Origin: Hydrocarboniphaga effusa AP103
GTDB taxonomy: Bacteria; Pseudomonadota; Gammaproteobacteria; Nevskiales; Nevskiaceae
Direction of reading: 5' to 3'
Length of the DNA stretch: 64,000 nt
NCBI RefSeq assembly: GCF_000271305.1
Contig: NZ_AKGD01000001.1
Location: 2,529,501-2,593,500, forward strand
How positions within the stretch are numbered: the stretch's first letter is position 1; every line of letters starts with the position of its first letter. Positions 29,062-38,461 of this stretch are shown here, piece by piece. Both the position numbers and the translations under genes were made by a program. The notes below the pieces were generated by a model that was not told the DNA's origin, ran no database searches, and worked only from the letters and a program-made list of their open reading frames with translations.

Positions 29062-30210
29062 ATGCATCGACCGACGCAGCTGTCCAGCTTCTTCCTCGGT
29101 GGTTTCGAATGCTCCTCGCACCGGCGCGAGGATGGACGCAGGCTCGACCTGCTCGCGAGCACCGCGCACGATCGCAACGCGGCTGCCGACTACAAGCGCA
29201 TGCGCGAGCACGGCCTGTTGACCGTACGCGACGGACTGCGCTGGCACCTGATCGAAAAGAGCCCTTGGCAGTACGACTGGAGCAGCTTTCTGCCGATGCT
29301 GCGTGCGGCCCGGGAAAACAGGATCCAGGTGATCTGGGATCTGTGTCATTACGGCTGGCCCGACGATCTCGACATCTGGTCGCCGGCCTTCGTCGATCGC
29401 TTCGCCGCGTTCGCCAAGGCCGCGGCGGCGGTGATGCGCGACGAAGGCATCGCCGCTCCGCTGGTCTGTCCGGTCAACGAAATCTCGTACTGGTCCTGGG
29501 CCGGCGGCGAAATGTCGAAGTTCTGGCCGCTCGGCAGGAAGCGTGGCGATGAACTCAAGCGCCAGCTCGCGCGTGCCGCGATCGCTTCGGTCGATGCGCT
29601 GCGCGGCGTCGTGCCCCAGGTACGCACGGTGTTCGCCGATCCGGCGATCAACGTGGTCGCGGCTTCACCCGACAGGCGAAGCGATGCCGAGCGTGCGCGT
29701 CTGGCGCAATACGCGGCCTGGGATCTGCTGACCGGCCGCGAGCAGCCCGAGCTCGGCGGCCACGACGACATCATCGACCTCATCGGCGTGAACTACTACA
29801 GCGACAATCAGTGGGTGCTCGGTGGCAAGACCATTCCGCCCAGCGACAAGCGCTATCGCCCGTTCTCCGACATGCTCGGCGAAATCCATTCTCGTTATGC
29901 CAAGCCGATCCTGATCGCCGAGACCGGCGCCGAAGGCGACGCTCGCGCCAAGTGGCTGCGCTATGTCTGCGACGAAGTGCTGCAGGCGCTCGATCGCGAT
30001 GTGCCGGTCGAAGGCGTCTGCCTGTATCCGGTGCTCGATTATCCGGGCTGGATCAACGATCGCCATTGCGAAACCGGCTTGTTCGGCTTCGCCGATGCCG
30101 AGGGCCAGCGCAGCGTGAATGCGGGCCTCGCCCGGCAGCTCGCGTTCGAGCAGGCGCGCGTCGCGAGCGTGGCGGCGAGTGTCTCGTCGCTTGCCACCGA
30201 GCCGGCTTAA
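29062..30210 (+). CDS. glycoside hydrolase family 1-like protein
   Basis: A 382-residue cytoplasmic TIM-barrel protein resembling family 1 glycosidases. The acid/base candidate is Glu140 in CPVNEISYW and the nucleophile candidate Glu287 in ILIAETGAEGD; the barrel begins FFLGGFECSSH. It is shorter than true GH1 enzymes (about 450), and there is no signal peptide. It starts 12 bases after the Glf fusion and nine before the ABC gene, so the three form one operon; its role may be trimming or transglycosylation of the product made by the upstream enzyme. That role is inference. Confidence 0.8.
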   Translation: MHRPTQLSSFFLGGFECSSHRREDGRRLDLLASTAHDRNAAADYKRMREHGLLTVRDGLRWHLIEKSPWQYDWSSFLPMLRAARENRIQVIWDLCHYGWPDDLDIWSPAFVDRFAAFAKAAAAVMRDEGIAAPLVCPVNEISYWSWAGGEMSKFWPLGRKRGDELKRQLARAAIASVDALRGVVPQVRTVFADPAINVVAASPDRRSDAERARLAQYAAWDLLTGREQPELGGHDDIIDLIGVNYYSDNQWVLGGKTIPPSDKRYRPFSDMLGEIHSRYAKPILIAETGAEGDARAKWLRYVCDEVLQALDRDVPVEGVCLYPVLDYPGWINDRHCETGLFGFADAEGQRSVNAGLARQLAFEQARVASVAASVSSLATEPA

Positions 30211-30219
30211 GCGCTCGGC

Positions 30220-32010
30220 GTGACCAGCGCAGCACACAGTCCGCGGGCCGCTCCGGCCGCTGCCGGCTTCCCGAACCGGCCGATTCCGTTCCTGCTGCGC
30301 TACATCAGGCTGCGGCGCGCGCAGTTCTCGCTGCTGTTCGCGATCATCGTCGGCGCGGCGAGCTGCGCGGTGGCCGTGCAGTACGGCATGAAGCTCATCG
30401 TCGACGCGATGGCGGTGCCCGATCGCATGGCCGCGCCGATCTGGTTTCCGCTCGGACTGTTCCTCGGCCTGATCGCGGTCGAGCAGACCTTGTGGAGGCT
30501 CGGCGGCTGGCTGGGCTGTCGCACGGTCGTCGCCACCGGCGTCGATCTGCGGCTCGACCTGTTCCATCACCTGACGGGCCATCCGATGCGCTATTTCGCG
30601 CAGCATTTCTCGGGTGCGCTCGGCAATCGCATCAGCCAGACCGCGAGTTCGGTGACGCTGATCTTCAGCTCGCTGACCTGGAGCATCCTGCCACCGGTGG
30701 TCGATTTTCTCGGTGCGGTCGTCGTGCTCTGCACGATCGACTATCGCATGGCGCTCGCGCTCGTCGGTTTCGTCGCGGTGGTCGGCGGCGTGGTGCTGAC
30801 TTTCGGCTCGCGCGGACGCCCGCTGCATCAGCGCTTCGCCGAAGAAGGAGCGCGCACCAACGGCCAGCTCGTCGACGTGGTTTCGAATGTCTGGACGGTG
30901 AAGGCCTTCGCCGCGCGCGAGCGCGAGCGCGCCCGGCTCGAGCGCGAACTCGGCGTCGAAGCGAGCGCGCAGCGGCGCAGCTGGATGTTCATGGAAAAGA
31001 CGCGCGTGCTGCACGACCTGAGCCTGTGGGTCATGGCGGGGTCGATGCTGCTGTGGGCGATCCTGGCCTGGCGCGCCGGACGCATCACGCCGGGCGACGT
31101 CGTCATCATCAGCGCGCTGACCTTTCGCATCCTGCACGGCTCGCGTGATCTGGCCTTCGCGCTGATCAACACCTCGCAGCAGTTCGGCGGCATCGCCGAA
31201 AGCCTGCGCGTGATCGGCGAGCCGCACGCGGTCGTCGATCCGGCCGATGCGCGCGGCTTCACGCCGCTGCGAGGCGCGATCGTGTTCAAGCAGGTCCGCT
31301 ATGCATACCCGGGCGAACGCCATGTGTTTCGCGGACTCGATCTCGAGATTCCGGCCGGGCAGCGCGTCGGCATCGTCGGCCCTTCGGGCGGCGGCAAGTC
31401 GACCCTGATCACGCTGATCCAGCGGCTCGATGACGTGCAGGGTGGGGCGATCGAGATCGACGGCCAGGACCTGCGTTCGGTGACGCAGGACTCGCTGCGC
31501 GAGCGCATCGCCGTGGTGCCGCAGGAGATCGCGCTGTTCAATCGCAGCATTCTCGACAACATTCGCTACGGCCGGCCCGAGGCGAGCGACGACGAAGTCC
31601 ACGACGCCGCGCGCCACGCCTACTGCGACGCCTTCATCCGCGATCTGCCGGATGGCTACGCCACGCTCGTCGGCGAGCGCGGCGTGATGCTCTCGGGCGG
31701 ACAGCGGCAGCGGCTCGGCATCGCGCGCGCGTTTCTCAAGAACGCGCCGATCCTCGTGCTCGACGAGGCGACCTCGGCGCTCGACACGCATTCCGAAATC
31801 GAGATCCAGGCCGCGCTCGACGATCTCATGCGCGGGCGCACGGTGCTGGCGGTCGCGCATCGGCTGTCGACGGTCGCGGGCTTCGATCGCATCATCGTGC
31901 TGCAGGACGGCCGTGTGGTCGAAGATGGCGCGCCCGAGCAGCTGCGCCAGGCCGGCGGTCTGTATGCCTCGCTGTGGAGCCTGCAGGCCGACGTGCTCGC
32001 CGCAGCCTGA
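30220..32010 (+). CDS. ABC-type exporter, fused permease and ATPase
   Basis: A 596-residue half-transporter of the MsbA/ABCB type. Membrane segments cover about residues 35-320 with the YFAQHFSGALGNRISQ coupling region; the ATPase domain has Walker A GPSGGGKST (387-395), signature LSGGQ (491-495), Walker B ILVLDE (511-516) and H-loop His547. It begins at a GTG nine bases after the GH1-like gene. No cognate partner is seen, so it probably works as a homodimer. The likely cargo is a lipid or lipid-linked saccharide made by the two upstream enzymes. Confidence 0.9.
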   Translation: MTSAAHSPRAAPAAAGFPNRPIPFLLRYIRLRRAQFSLLFAIIVGAASCAVAVQYGMKLIVDAMAVPDRMAAPIWFPLGLFLGLIAVEQTLWRLGGWLGCRTVVATGVDLRLDLFHHLTGHPMRYFAQHFSGALGNRISQTASSVTLIFSSLTWSILPPVVDFLGAVVVLCTIDYRMALALVGFVAVVGGVVLTFGSRGRPLHQRFAEEGARTNGQLVDVVSNVWTVKAFAARERERARLERELGVEASAQRRSWMFMEKTRVLHDLSLWVMAGSMLLWAILAWRAGRITPGDVVIISALTFRILHGSRDLAFALINTSQQFGGIAESLRVIGEPHAVVDPADARGFTPLRGAIVFKQVRYAYPGERHVFRGLDLEIPAGQRVGIVGPSGGGKSTLITLIQRLDDVQGGAIEIDGQDLRSVTQDSLRERIAVVPQEIALFNRSILDNIRYGRPEASDDEVHDAARHAYCDAFIRDLPDGYATLVGERGVMLSGGQRQRLGIARAFLKNAPILVLDEATSALDTHSEIEIQAALDDLMRGRTVLAVAHRLSTVAGFDRIIVLQDGRVVEDGAPEQLRQAGGLYASLWSLQADVLAAA

Positions 32011-32028
32011 GCCGCGAGGTGTCAGAGC

Positions 32029-32844
32029 TCAGCGATCGAGCAGTGCCTCGAGCGATTCGTTGAGCACGAAGCGGTGTTCGGCCTGCTTGAAATCCCAGCG
32101 CTCGACGATGCAACCCGTGTTCACGCCGGCATCGTAGCGAATCACATTGACGCTGTTCGGCGCCTCGAAGCGGACGCGATTCGACAGCGCGGTACCGGCC
32201 TGGATCGCCCAGACTTCGCGCGGCAGATCGAGATAATGCGCGCGCAGGCTGCGGAAATAGGGCAGGTGGATGTGTCCGCCGAGAATCAGGTCTGCGCCCG
32301 CCGCCGACCAGGCGCGGATCGCGGGCTCGTGATGGTGCAGCCGGTTCTTCTCGTCGCGCTGCTTGGTCACGTGCACGGGCTGATGCGTGACGACGATACG
32401 CAGCTGACCGGCCGATGCGCGACGCAGGCGCCGTGACACGGCCTCGATCTGCGCGTCCGAGACCTCGCCGTCCTTGTGCCGCCACCAGCGCGTGGTGTTG
32501 ACCCCGATGGCGAGCAGATCGTCGGTCTCGATCAGCGCTTCGATCCTGTCTTCGAACGGTCCGCCGAACGCGGCGCGATAGCGTGCGTAGGGCCGCCGCA
32601 GGCGTGACCACAGATCGAACAGCGGAACGTCGTGATTGCCGGGCAGGCACAGCGTCGGCAGCGCGAGCGTGTCGATGAAGCGACGTGCGGCGGCGAATTC
32701 GCGCACGCGCGCACGCTGGGTGATGTCGCCCGACAGGATCGCGGCCTGCGGCTTCTGGTCGTACGCAAGCCTCAGTAGCGCATCGGCGACCGCGGCCTGC
32801 TCGGTTCCGAAGTGCGGGTCCGAGATGTGCAGCAGCACCGTCAT
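32029..32844 (-). CDS. calcineurin-like metallophosphoesterase
   Basis: A 271-residue cytoplasmic metallophosphatase of the CpdA-like/YfcE type. Metal ligands are visible as DPHFG (Asp9, His11), GDITQR (Asp40), GNHD (Asn70, His71), THQPVH and GGHIHLPYF. ATG 32844 overlaps the end of the lipid kinase gene at 32841-32844 (ATGA), so the two are coupled. The frame is open far upstream, but only this part is coding. Substrate unknown; coupling to a lipid kinase suggests a phosphorylated lipid or related phosphodiester. Confidence 0.9.
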   Translation of the reverse strand: MTVLLHISDPHFGTEQAAVADALLRLAYDQKPQAAILSGDITQRARVREFAAARRFIDTLALPTLCLPGNHDVPLFDLWSRLRRPYARYRAAFGGPFEDRIEALIETDDLLAIGVNTTRWWRHKDGEVSDAQIEAVSRRLRRASAGQLRIVVTHQPVHVTKQRDEKNRLHHHEPAIRAWSAAGADLILGGHIHLPYFRSLRAHYLDLPREVWAIQAGTALSNRVRFEAPNSVNVIRYDAGVNTGCIVERWDFKQAEHRFVLNESLEALLDR

Positions 32845-33812
32845 GCGGGTTCCGGCCGATCGATCGGCGTGATCAGCCGCAGCTGCTTGGGCGCGACACG
32901 AAAGCGCAGCGGCGGCGCGAGCCGGAAGACTTCGCCATCCATCGCCACCTTGAGCTCGCGATGATGCCGACGGCCCTGCACGACCGGTTGCACTTGCAGC
33001 TCGCGGAACGCGAAGTTGATGACCGACTCCGCGCGCCCGAGCCTGCCCAGCGCGCCGCTGAACAGCAGCCCGGCCATCGCCCAGCGGCTCACGGGCTTGA
33101 GCGCGACGCCGGCCAGATGACCGTCCTCGACCGCCTCGGCCTCGGGCAGGCCGACCTGCTGCAATTGCAGCGCGTTGTTGCCGACGAACAACGTCGGCGT
33201 CTGCAGCGTCGCCTCGCGACCGCGCTCGTCCTCGAGCCGCAACAGCCAGTAGCGCCTGCTGCGCAGCAGCGTGTGCGCGGCCGACCACAGCGCGACGATG
33301 CGGTGGCGCCCGTAGCGGCGCTTGAACTTTTCGCGATCCTCGAGCAGCCGCGGATACAGGCCGACGCTTGCATTGACCAGGAACAGCCGGTCGTTCATGA
33401 GGCCGACCTGTACCGGCTCGACATGGCCGCTCAGCAGGGTCTGCACGGACTCGGCAATCTCCTGCGAGATCGAGTGCGCGCGACCGAAATAATTGAAGGT
33501 GCCTTGCGGCAGCACGCCGAAGGGCCGCTCGCTGTCGAGCACGGCGCCGGCCACGCAGTTGATGGTGCCGTCGCCGCCCGCGGCGACGACGATGCCGTTC
33601 TGCTGGCGCGCCTTTTCGACGGCTTCGCGCGCGAGCTCTGGCAGTTGCGAGGGGTCGTCGACGCTGAGCAGTTCGTAGCGGCGCTGCGCCGCGCTCATGG
33701 CCTCGTCGATGATGCGGCGCGCGGCCTGCGGATCGCCGTGACCGGAGCCGATGTTGAAGACGATGAAGAAAGGCCCGTCGGCCCGATCGCCGAGCGAGGT
33801 CGTGGACGACAT
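32841..33812 (-). CDS. diacylglycerol kinase-like lipid kinase
   Basis: A 323-residue protein of the DAGK catalytic (YegS/DgkB) family. It has the N-terminal nucleotide-binding GGDGTIN motif (79-85), preceded by FIVFNIGSGHGD, and PQGTFNYFGR in the linker; the C-terminal part is a beta-sandwich typical of lipid kinases. I chose ATG 33812 with GGGGAAC upstream; a longer N-terminus lacks a family counterpart. It would phosphorylate diacylglycerol or a related lipid. It is coupled to the phosphoesterase gene downstream. Confidence 0.9.
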   Translation of the reverse strand: MSSTTSLGDRADGPFFIVFNIGSGHGDPQAARRIIDEAMSAAQRRYELLSVDDPSQLPELAREAVEKARQQNGIVVAAGGDGTINCVAGAVLDSERPFGVLPQGTFNYFGRAHSISQEIAESVQTLLSGHVEPVQVGLMNDRLFLVNASVGLYPRLLEDREKFKRRYGRHRIVALWSAAHTLLRSRRYWLLRLEDERGREATLQTPTLFVGNNALQLQQVGLPEAEAVEDGHLAGVALKPVSRWAMAGLLFSGALGRLGRAESVINFAFRELQVQPVVQGRRHHRELKVAMDGEVFRLAPPLRFRVAPKQLRLITPIDRPEPA

Positions 33813-33981
33813 CGTGTTCCCCTTTTTGGATGCGCTGCGGCGCGCAGCATGAGAGCGCGGCGCTGTACCGGGCCTTTCCAATCGCGGTCGAAGATCGCAG
33901 CGCGCGCTGCGCGCATTCAGCGCGGTGCCGGACGCCGGTGTTCAGGCTTGCTCGCGACGCCATTGCCGACTGGAGCCTGCC

Positions 33982-34842
33982 GTGCCCCGCATCCCGCTCA
34001 CTTTCGCCCAGCTCAAGCAGATCGGGCGCCTCGCCGCCGAAGGCTGGGTCGACGACAACGCGAGCAGCATGGGCGCGGCGATCGCGTACTACACGATGCT
34101 GTCGCTCGCTCCGCTGCTGCTCATCGTCATCACCACCGCGGGCCTGATCTTCGGTGAAGAGGCCGCGCGCGGAGCCTTGTTCGGCGAACTTGCCGAACTG
34201 GTCGGAGACAACGGCGCGCAGGCGATCCAGGCGATCCTGATCAGCTCGAGCGAGCTCGGCAGCGGCCTGATTTCGATCCTGATCGGCCTGGTGACCCTGT
34301 TCATCGGCGCGACGACGGTGTTCGCCGAGTTGCAGTCCGACCTCGACCGCATCTGGAAGGCGCCGGTGCCCAAGCACGGCGGCGTGCTGGGCTTCCTGCG
34401 CAAGCGCCTGCTCTCGTTCGGCATGATCCTCGGCATCGGCTTCATGCTGATCGTCTCGCTGGTGGCGAGTGCGGCGATCGCCGCCGTCGGCACCTTGTGG
34501 AACCAGTGGCTCATGGGCACCGAGACGCTGTTGCAGGTGCTCAACTTCTTCGTCGGGTTCGCGGTCATCACCGGCCTGTTCGCGCTGATCTACAAGCTGC
34601 TGCCGAGCGTGCCGATCGCCTGGAGCGACGTCGGCATCGGCGCGGCGGTGACTTCGCTGCTGTTCTCGGCCGGCAAGTTCCTGATCGGCCTCTATCTCGG
34701 CAAGGCGGCGATCAGCTCGTCGTTCGGCGCGGCCGGCACGCTCGTCGTGGTGATCGTGTGGGTGTATTACTCGGCGCAGATTTTCCTGTTCGGGGCCGAG
34801 TTCACGTATCACTTCGCGCGCGAGCGCGGCTCGCGCTCCTGA
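33982..34842 (+). CDS. YihY/BrkB family membrane protein
   Basis: A 286-residue inner-membrane protein with about six hydrophobic segments and the YihY/BrkB marks: DNASSMGAAIAYYTMLSLAP at the start, then VFAELQSDLDRIWKAP, and VSSLLF-type and SFGAAGTLVVVIVWVYYSAQ segments near the end. The GTG at 33982 gives the usual N-terminus; upstream frame lacks similarity. Function is not known, though it was once considered ribonuclease BN. It diverges from the lipid kinase. Confidence 0.9.
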   Translation: MPRIPLTFAQLKQIGRLAAEGWVDDNASSMGAAIAYYTMLSLAPLLLIVITTAGLIFGEEAARGALFGELAELVGDNGAQAIQAILISSSELGSGLISILIGLVTLFIGATTVFAELQSDLDRIWKAPVPKHGGVLGFLRKRLLSFGMILGIGFMLIVSLVASAAIAAVGTLWNQWLMGTETLLQVLNFFVGFAVITGLFALIYKLLPSVPIAWSDVGIGAAVTSLLFSAGKFLIGLYLGKAAISSSFGAAGTLVVVIVWVYYSAQIFLFGAEFTYHFARERGSRS

Positions 34843-34914
34843 CACGAAGCGGGCGATGCGTCCATGGCGGAAACCACGGTTTCGCCGCGGCGCCGTCGCT
34901 GGGACAATACGCGC

Positions 34915-35856
34915 ATGCCTGCCGTCCGATTGCCCGACTCCCTCCAAGCCCGCTTGCGTGCCGCCCTCGTCGGGCTGATCTCGCGTGATCCGAAAACCGA
35001 TGGCGCGCAGTGGACCGAGCGGCTGATCGACTACGACTCGCCGCCCGGCGACGCCGGCCTGTTCGGGCCCGACACGATGACCTGGCGCGTGCACGCGGAT
35101 TTCCCGGGCATGATGGCCGGCGGCGTCTGCGCACTGATGCTGCAGACGCTGCATCCGCGCGCGCTCGCGGGCGTGTGGGACCACTCCAATTTCCGCCAGG
35201 ACCTGCTCGGTCGCCTGCGCCGCACGACCGCGTTCGTCGCGGGCACCAGCTACGCCCCGCGCGCCGAGGCCGAACGGCTCATCGCCCTGGTCGGCCGCAT
35301 CCACGAAAAAGTGCGCGGCACCACGCCGGACGGCCAGCCGTATTCGGCCGCCGATCCCGATCTGCTGACCTGGGTGCATGTGACCGAGATGTGGAGCTTT
35401 CTGGCCGGCTACGAGCGCTACCGGAGCCGGCAGGGCGGCATCGTGCTGACGCCGGCCGATCGCGATCGCTACTTTCTCGAGACCAGCCGGCTCGCCGAGG
35501 CGATGGGCGCCGAGCGCGTGCCGAAGTCGGCCGCCGGCGTCGAGGCCTATTTCCGTCGCGTGCGCCCGCAGCTGCGCTTCGACGAGCGTTCGCACACGGT
35601 GCTGCAGGTGCTGCGCTCGATCGACTTGCCGGTTCCGGGCGGCGTGCTGTTCCGTGAAGTGTTTCTCGGCGCCGGTGCGGTGCTGCTGCCGGACTGGGCG
35701 GCCGGGATGATGGGCCGCAGCCGGCTGCGCAAGGCACGCGCCGCAGCGGCCGCGCGCAGCCTGAGCCTGGCCGCGCCCCTGCTGCGCCGGGCGCTCGCCG
35801 ACGGTGTCGTCGCGCGTTCGCATCGCCGGCTCGGCTTGCCGCCGCCGCCGGTCTGA
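34915..35856 (+). CDS. DUF2236/MpaB-type oxygenase-like protein
   Basis: A 313-residue soluble, helical protein of the MpaB/latex clearing oxygenase-type family (DUF2236). Recognisable pieces are TWRVHADFPGMMAGGVCALM, LQTLHPRALAGVWDHS, GRLRRTTAFVAGTSY, LLTWVHVTEMWSFLAGYER and ETSRLAEAMGAERVPKS. The family includes haem-binding proteins that cleave isoprenoid chains or are unassigned. The ATG at 34915 matches the family start; the frame is open to 34864. Confidence 0.85.
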   Translation: MPAVRLPDSLQARLRAALVGLISRDPKTDGAQWTERLIDYDSPPGDAGLFGPDTMTWRVHADFPGMMAGGVCALMLQTLHPRALAGVWDHSNFRQDLLGRLRRTTAFVAGTSYAPRAEAERLIALVGRIHEKVRGTTPDGQPYSAADPDLLTWVHVTEMWSFLAGYERYRSRQGGIVLTPADRDRYFLETSRLAEAMGAERVPKSAAGVEAYFRRVRPQLRFDERSHTVLQVLRSIDLPVPGGVLFREVFLGAGAVLLPDWAAGMMGRSRLRKARAAAAARSLSLAAPLLRRALADGVVARSHRRLGLPPPPV

Positions 35857-35866
35857 TCCGGCGTCG

Positions 35867-36802
35867 ATGTCGATCTTCCTGCATCAGTTCGCGCTCGCGA
35901 CGCCGCTGTTCGTGCTGGTGCTCGCGGGCTATGCGCTGACGCGCTGGGCGCGCTGGCCGGCGACGATCGATGCGGCGCTCTCGCAGTTCGTGTTCTCGGT
36001 GGCATTGCCGGCGCTGCTGTTCCGGCTCATGAGCCGGCTGTCGGAGATGCCGCCGATCGATACGCGCCTGCTCGTCGCGTTCTTCGGCGGCTGCTTCGTC
36101 ACCTTCGCGATCGGACGGCTCATCGCCGCCAGGCTGTTCGCGCTCGACGGCGCCGGGCAATCGATCTTCGCGATGGGTGGCGTGTTCTCGAACAACGTCA
36201 TGCTCGGCCTGCCGATCGCCAAGCTCACGCTCGGAGACGCGGCGCTGCCGGCGGTGTCGCTCGTGCTGGTGTTCAACGCGCTGATCCTGTGGACGCTCGG
36301 CACCGCCTCGGTCGAATGGTCGCGCAGCGGCTCGCTGTCGCTGGCCGGCTTTCGCAGCACGGCCAGCAGCGTGATGCGCAACCCCATCATCGTCGGCGTG
36401 CTCGCGGGCACCGCGTTCGGACTCACCGGCTGGCATCTGCCGATGCTGGTCGACGTGCCGCTGCAGATGCTCGGCGACTGCGCACCGACCGTGGCGCTGA
36501 TCGCGCTCGGCATGGGCCTGGCGCGCTACGGCTGGCGCGAACACGCCACGCAGAGCCTCGCGATCACCGCGCTCAAGCTGCTCGTGCAGCCGCTGGTGGT
36601 GTGGGCGCTCGCGCTGCTGATCGGCCTGCCATCGCTCGAAACGCGCGTGGTGGTTCTGCTGGCTTCGATGTCGGTGGGCGCGAACGTCTACCAGATGGCG
36701 AGGCAATTCCACAGCCTCGAAGCGGCGACCGCCGCGAGCCTGCTGTACTCGACCGCGCTCGCGGCGCTGACCACGCCGGTGTTCCTGGCGTTGACGGCTT
36801 GA
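35867..36802 (+). CDS. AEC family (auxin efflux carrier-like) transporter
   Basis: A 311-residue membrane protein with ten hydrophobic segments in two inverted five-helix repeats, as in bacterial AEC carriers (YfdV/MdcF). The repeats show FVFSVALPALLFRLMSR and, in the second, SMSVGANVYQMARQ. The substrate is likely an organic acid such as malonate, but cannot be told. ATG 35867 starts ten bases after the MpaB-like gene, suggesting cotranscription. Confidence 0.9.
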   Translation: MSIFLHQFALATPLFVLVLAGYALTRWARWPATIDAALSQFVFSVALPALLFRLMSRLSEMPPIDTRLLVAFFGGCFVTFAIGRLIAARLFALDGAGQSIFAMGGVFSNNVMLGLPIAKLTLGDAALPAVSLVLVFNALILWTLGTASVEWSRSGSLSLAGFRSTASSVMRNPIIVGVLAGTAFGLTGWHLPMLVDVPLQMLGDCAPTVALIALGMGLARYGWREHATQSLAITALKLLVQPLVVWALALLIGLPSLETRVVVLLASMSVGANVYQMARQFHSLEAATAASLLYSTALAALTTPVFLALTA

Positions 36803-36883
36803 ACGGCCGGCAGACGAGAGACGCGGAACGGGAGACGCAGATGCAGTGGATGCGCCACCCCTCTGCCGCTATGTCTTCCGTCT

Positions 36884-38299
36884 TCACCGCAGCAGCGCCG
36901 CCAAATCCGCATGCACCTCGCCGCCCGCCGACACGAGTACGAGCAGATAGCCCGGATGCAGGCTCAGCGCGTCGACCGAGACGCGCTGCACGTCGATTTG
37001 CGCGAGGCCGTCGGAGCGTTTCGAGACATCGGCCGCGAGCTTGGCCGCGGCGTCGCGCGCCTGGGCCTCGAGCGGAGCGAGCGGCAGCCGCGCCTTGCCC
37101 TGCAGTTCGGCGAGCAGTTTGGGTGAGGTGAGCCAGGAGGCGGCGCGCAGCAGCAGGTCTTCGGACTGCAGCGTGTAGCGCAGCTCGCGCAGGGCGAGCT
37201 CGTGCGTGGCCTCGTCGAGAAACGGCACGGCGTGCATGAAGACATCGGCCTTGGTGCGCCGGAACCAGGTGCCGGCTTCGATGCGCAGTTTCAGCACGAG
37301 CTCCTTGCCGTCGCTCCCTGCGCCGACGCCTTCGACCTTGACGTTGCGGCGCTCGAATCTGAGCTTGCCTTCGTGCAGTTGCTGCTCGAGCGCTTGGGCG
37401 AGTTTGCCCAGATCGACGGCGATGGGCAGCTCGAGATCGAAGCGATTGCCGAGCGTGTCGACGAAGCGCGGAGCCGGCAGGGCGCGCGCCGCCGGTGCGC
37501 GCGGTGTACCGCCGACCGCGAGGCTCAGCTGGCCTTCGAGCCCGAGCCCGAACACCACATCGCCCGAAGCGGTCGCCACCGGATTGGCGAGCAGCAGGCG
37601 CATCGGCTGGTGCAGCAGCGTGAGTTCGTAATCCGCCACCGAACGCGAACGCAGCGGCACCGCGCCGTAGGCCGAGCGCCACAGCCGGCTGGCCTTGTCG
37701 CGCAGGGCTAGCCGCTCGTCGAGCTTGCGATCGAGTTTGGCCGCCCAATCGCGCTGCGCATCGCGATAGCGTTCGGTCAGCAGCTTGCGCAGTGAAATAT
37801 CGGGCAGGTGATCGAGCTTGAGCCGGGCTTCGTCGATGTCGACGCTCGATTCGAGCCGCGAGCGCACGCGGTAGGCGCCGTCGATCATCGGCTGGATCCT
37901 GCCGTCGACGCGGCCGCGCACGGTCCAGCGCGTCGGCGCGCTGCCGTGTCCGTCGAGCACCGAGCTGAACGCGATCGCCGGGCTCGCCGGACGCAGTTGC
38001 AGCGGCGTGCGGGTGACGCTGCCGTGAAACGGAATGCGCGGATCGTCGATCAGCGGCACGCGAATCCTGATGCGCTCGTCGATGTCCTGCTGGCGCGGCA
38101 GCGCCTCGTCGAGCGCGGCCTGGATCTGCGCGAGCGGCAGGCTCGCGCGCAGTTCGATGCGCGAGAGCCGCTGCAGCTGCGGCGGTTCGCTCGCCGCAGC
38201 CGGCAGGGTCTCGCCGCTCTCGATGCGCTGCGTGCAGGCGCTCGCGAGCGTGCAGATGAGCAGCGGCTGAAGCCAAGCGTAAGACCGTGATCTGACCAT
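36884..38299 (-). CDS. DUF4403 family lipoprotein
   Basis: A 471-residue envelope protein. The signal segment (MVRSRSYAWLQPLLICTLASAC) ends in a lipobox, putting the modified Cys at about residue 22. The body matches DUF4403, a large beta-rich domain, for example FHGSVTRTPLQLRPAS and IQPMIDGAYRVRSRL, with the conserved tail QRVSVDALSLHPGYLLVLV. Function unknown. It converges with the AEC gene and diverges from the next lipoprotein. Confidence 0.9.
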   Translation of the reverse strand: MVRSRSYAWLQPLLICTLASACTQRIESGETLPAAASEPPQLQRLSRIELRASLPLAQIQAALDEALPRQQDIDERIRIRVPLIDDPRIPFHGSVTRTPLQLRPASPAIAFSSVLDGHGSAPTRWTVRGRVDGRIQPMIDGAYRVRSRLESSVDIDEARLKLDHLPDISLRKLLTERYRDAQRDWAAKLDRKLDERLALRDKASRLWRSAYGAVPLRSRSVADYELTLLHQPMRLLLANPVATASGDVVFGLGLEGQLSLAVGGTPRAPAARALPAPRFVDTLGNRFDLELPIAVDLGKLAQALEQQLHEGKLRFERRNVKVEGVGAGSDGKELVLKLRIEAGTWFRRTKADVFMHAVPFLDEATHELALRELRYTLQSEDLLLRAASWLTSPKLLAELQGKARLPLAPLEAQARDAAAKLAADVSKRSDGLAQIDVQRVSVDALSLHPGYLLVLVSAGGEVHADLAALLR

Positions 38300-38461
38300 A
38301 CCGGGAATGTCGGAGCGCGAGCCCGCAGACTAGCCCGGATGGCTTGCGGCTTCGAGCTGGCCGGTTTTGAGGGGTGACAGGCATCGCGTCCGAGTCAGCC
38401 GGGTTCCGTACACTGTGGGCAGCATCTCCACCGCGATCCGACAAAACGAGAGGCCGCCACC

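Noticed and set aside
26482..29349. 955-codon open frame antisense to the glycosyltransferase-Glf gene
   Set aside because: Antisense shadow with no motifs; the plus strand encodes two full enzyme domains.
32845..35823. Very long open frame continuous with the metallophosphoesterase
   Set aside because: The region is covered by the lipid kinase, YihY and MpaB-like genes with clear families; the extension has a low-complexity Arg/Ala/Gly-rich composition.
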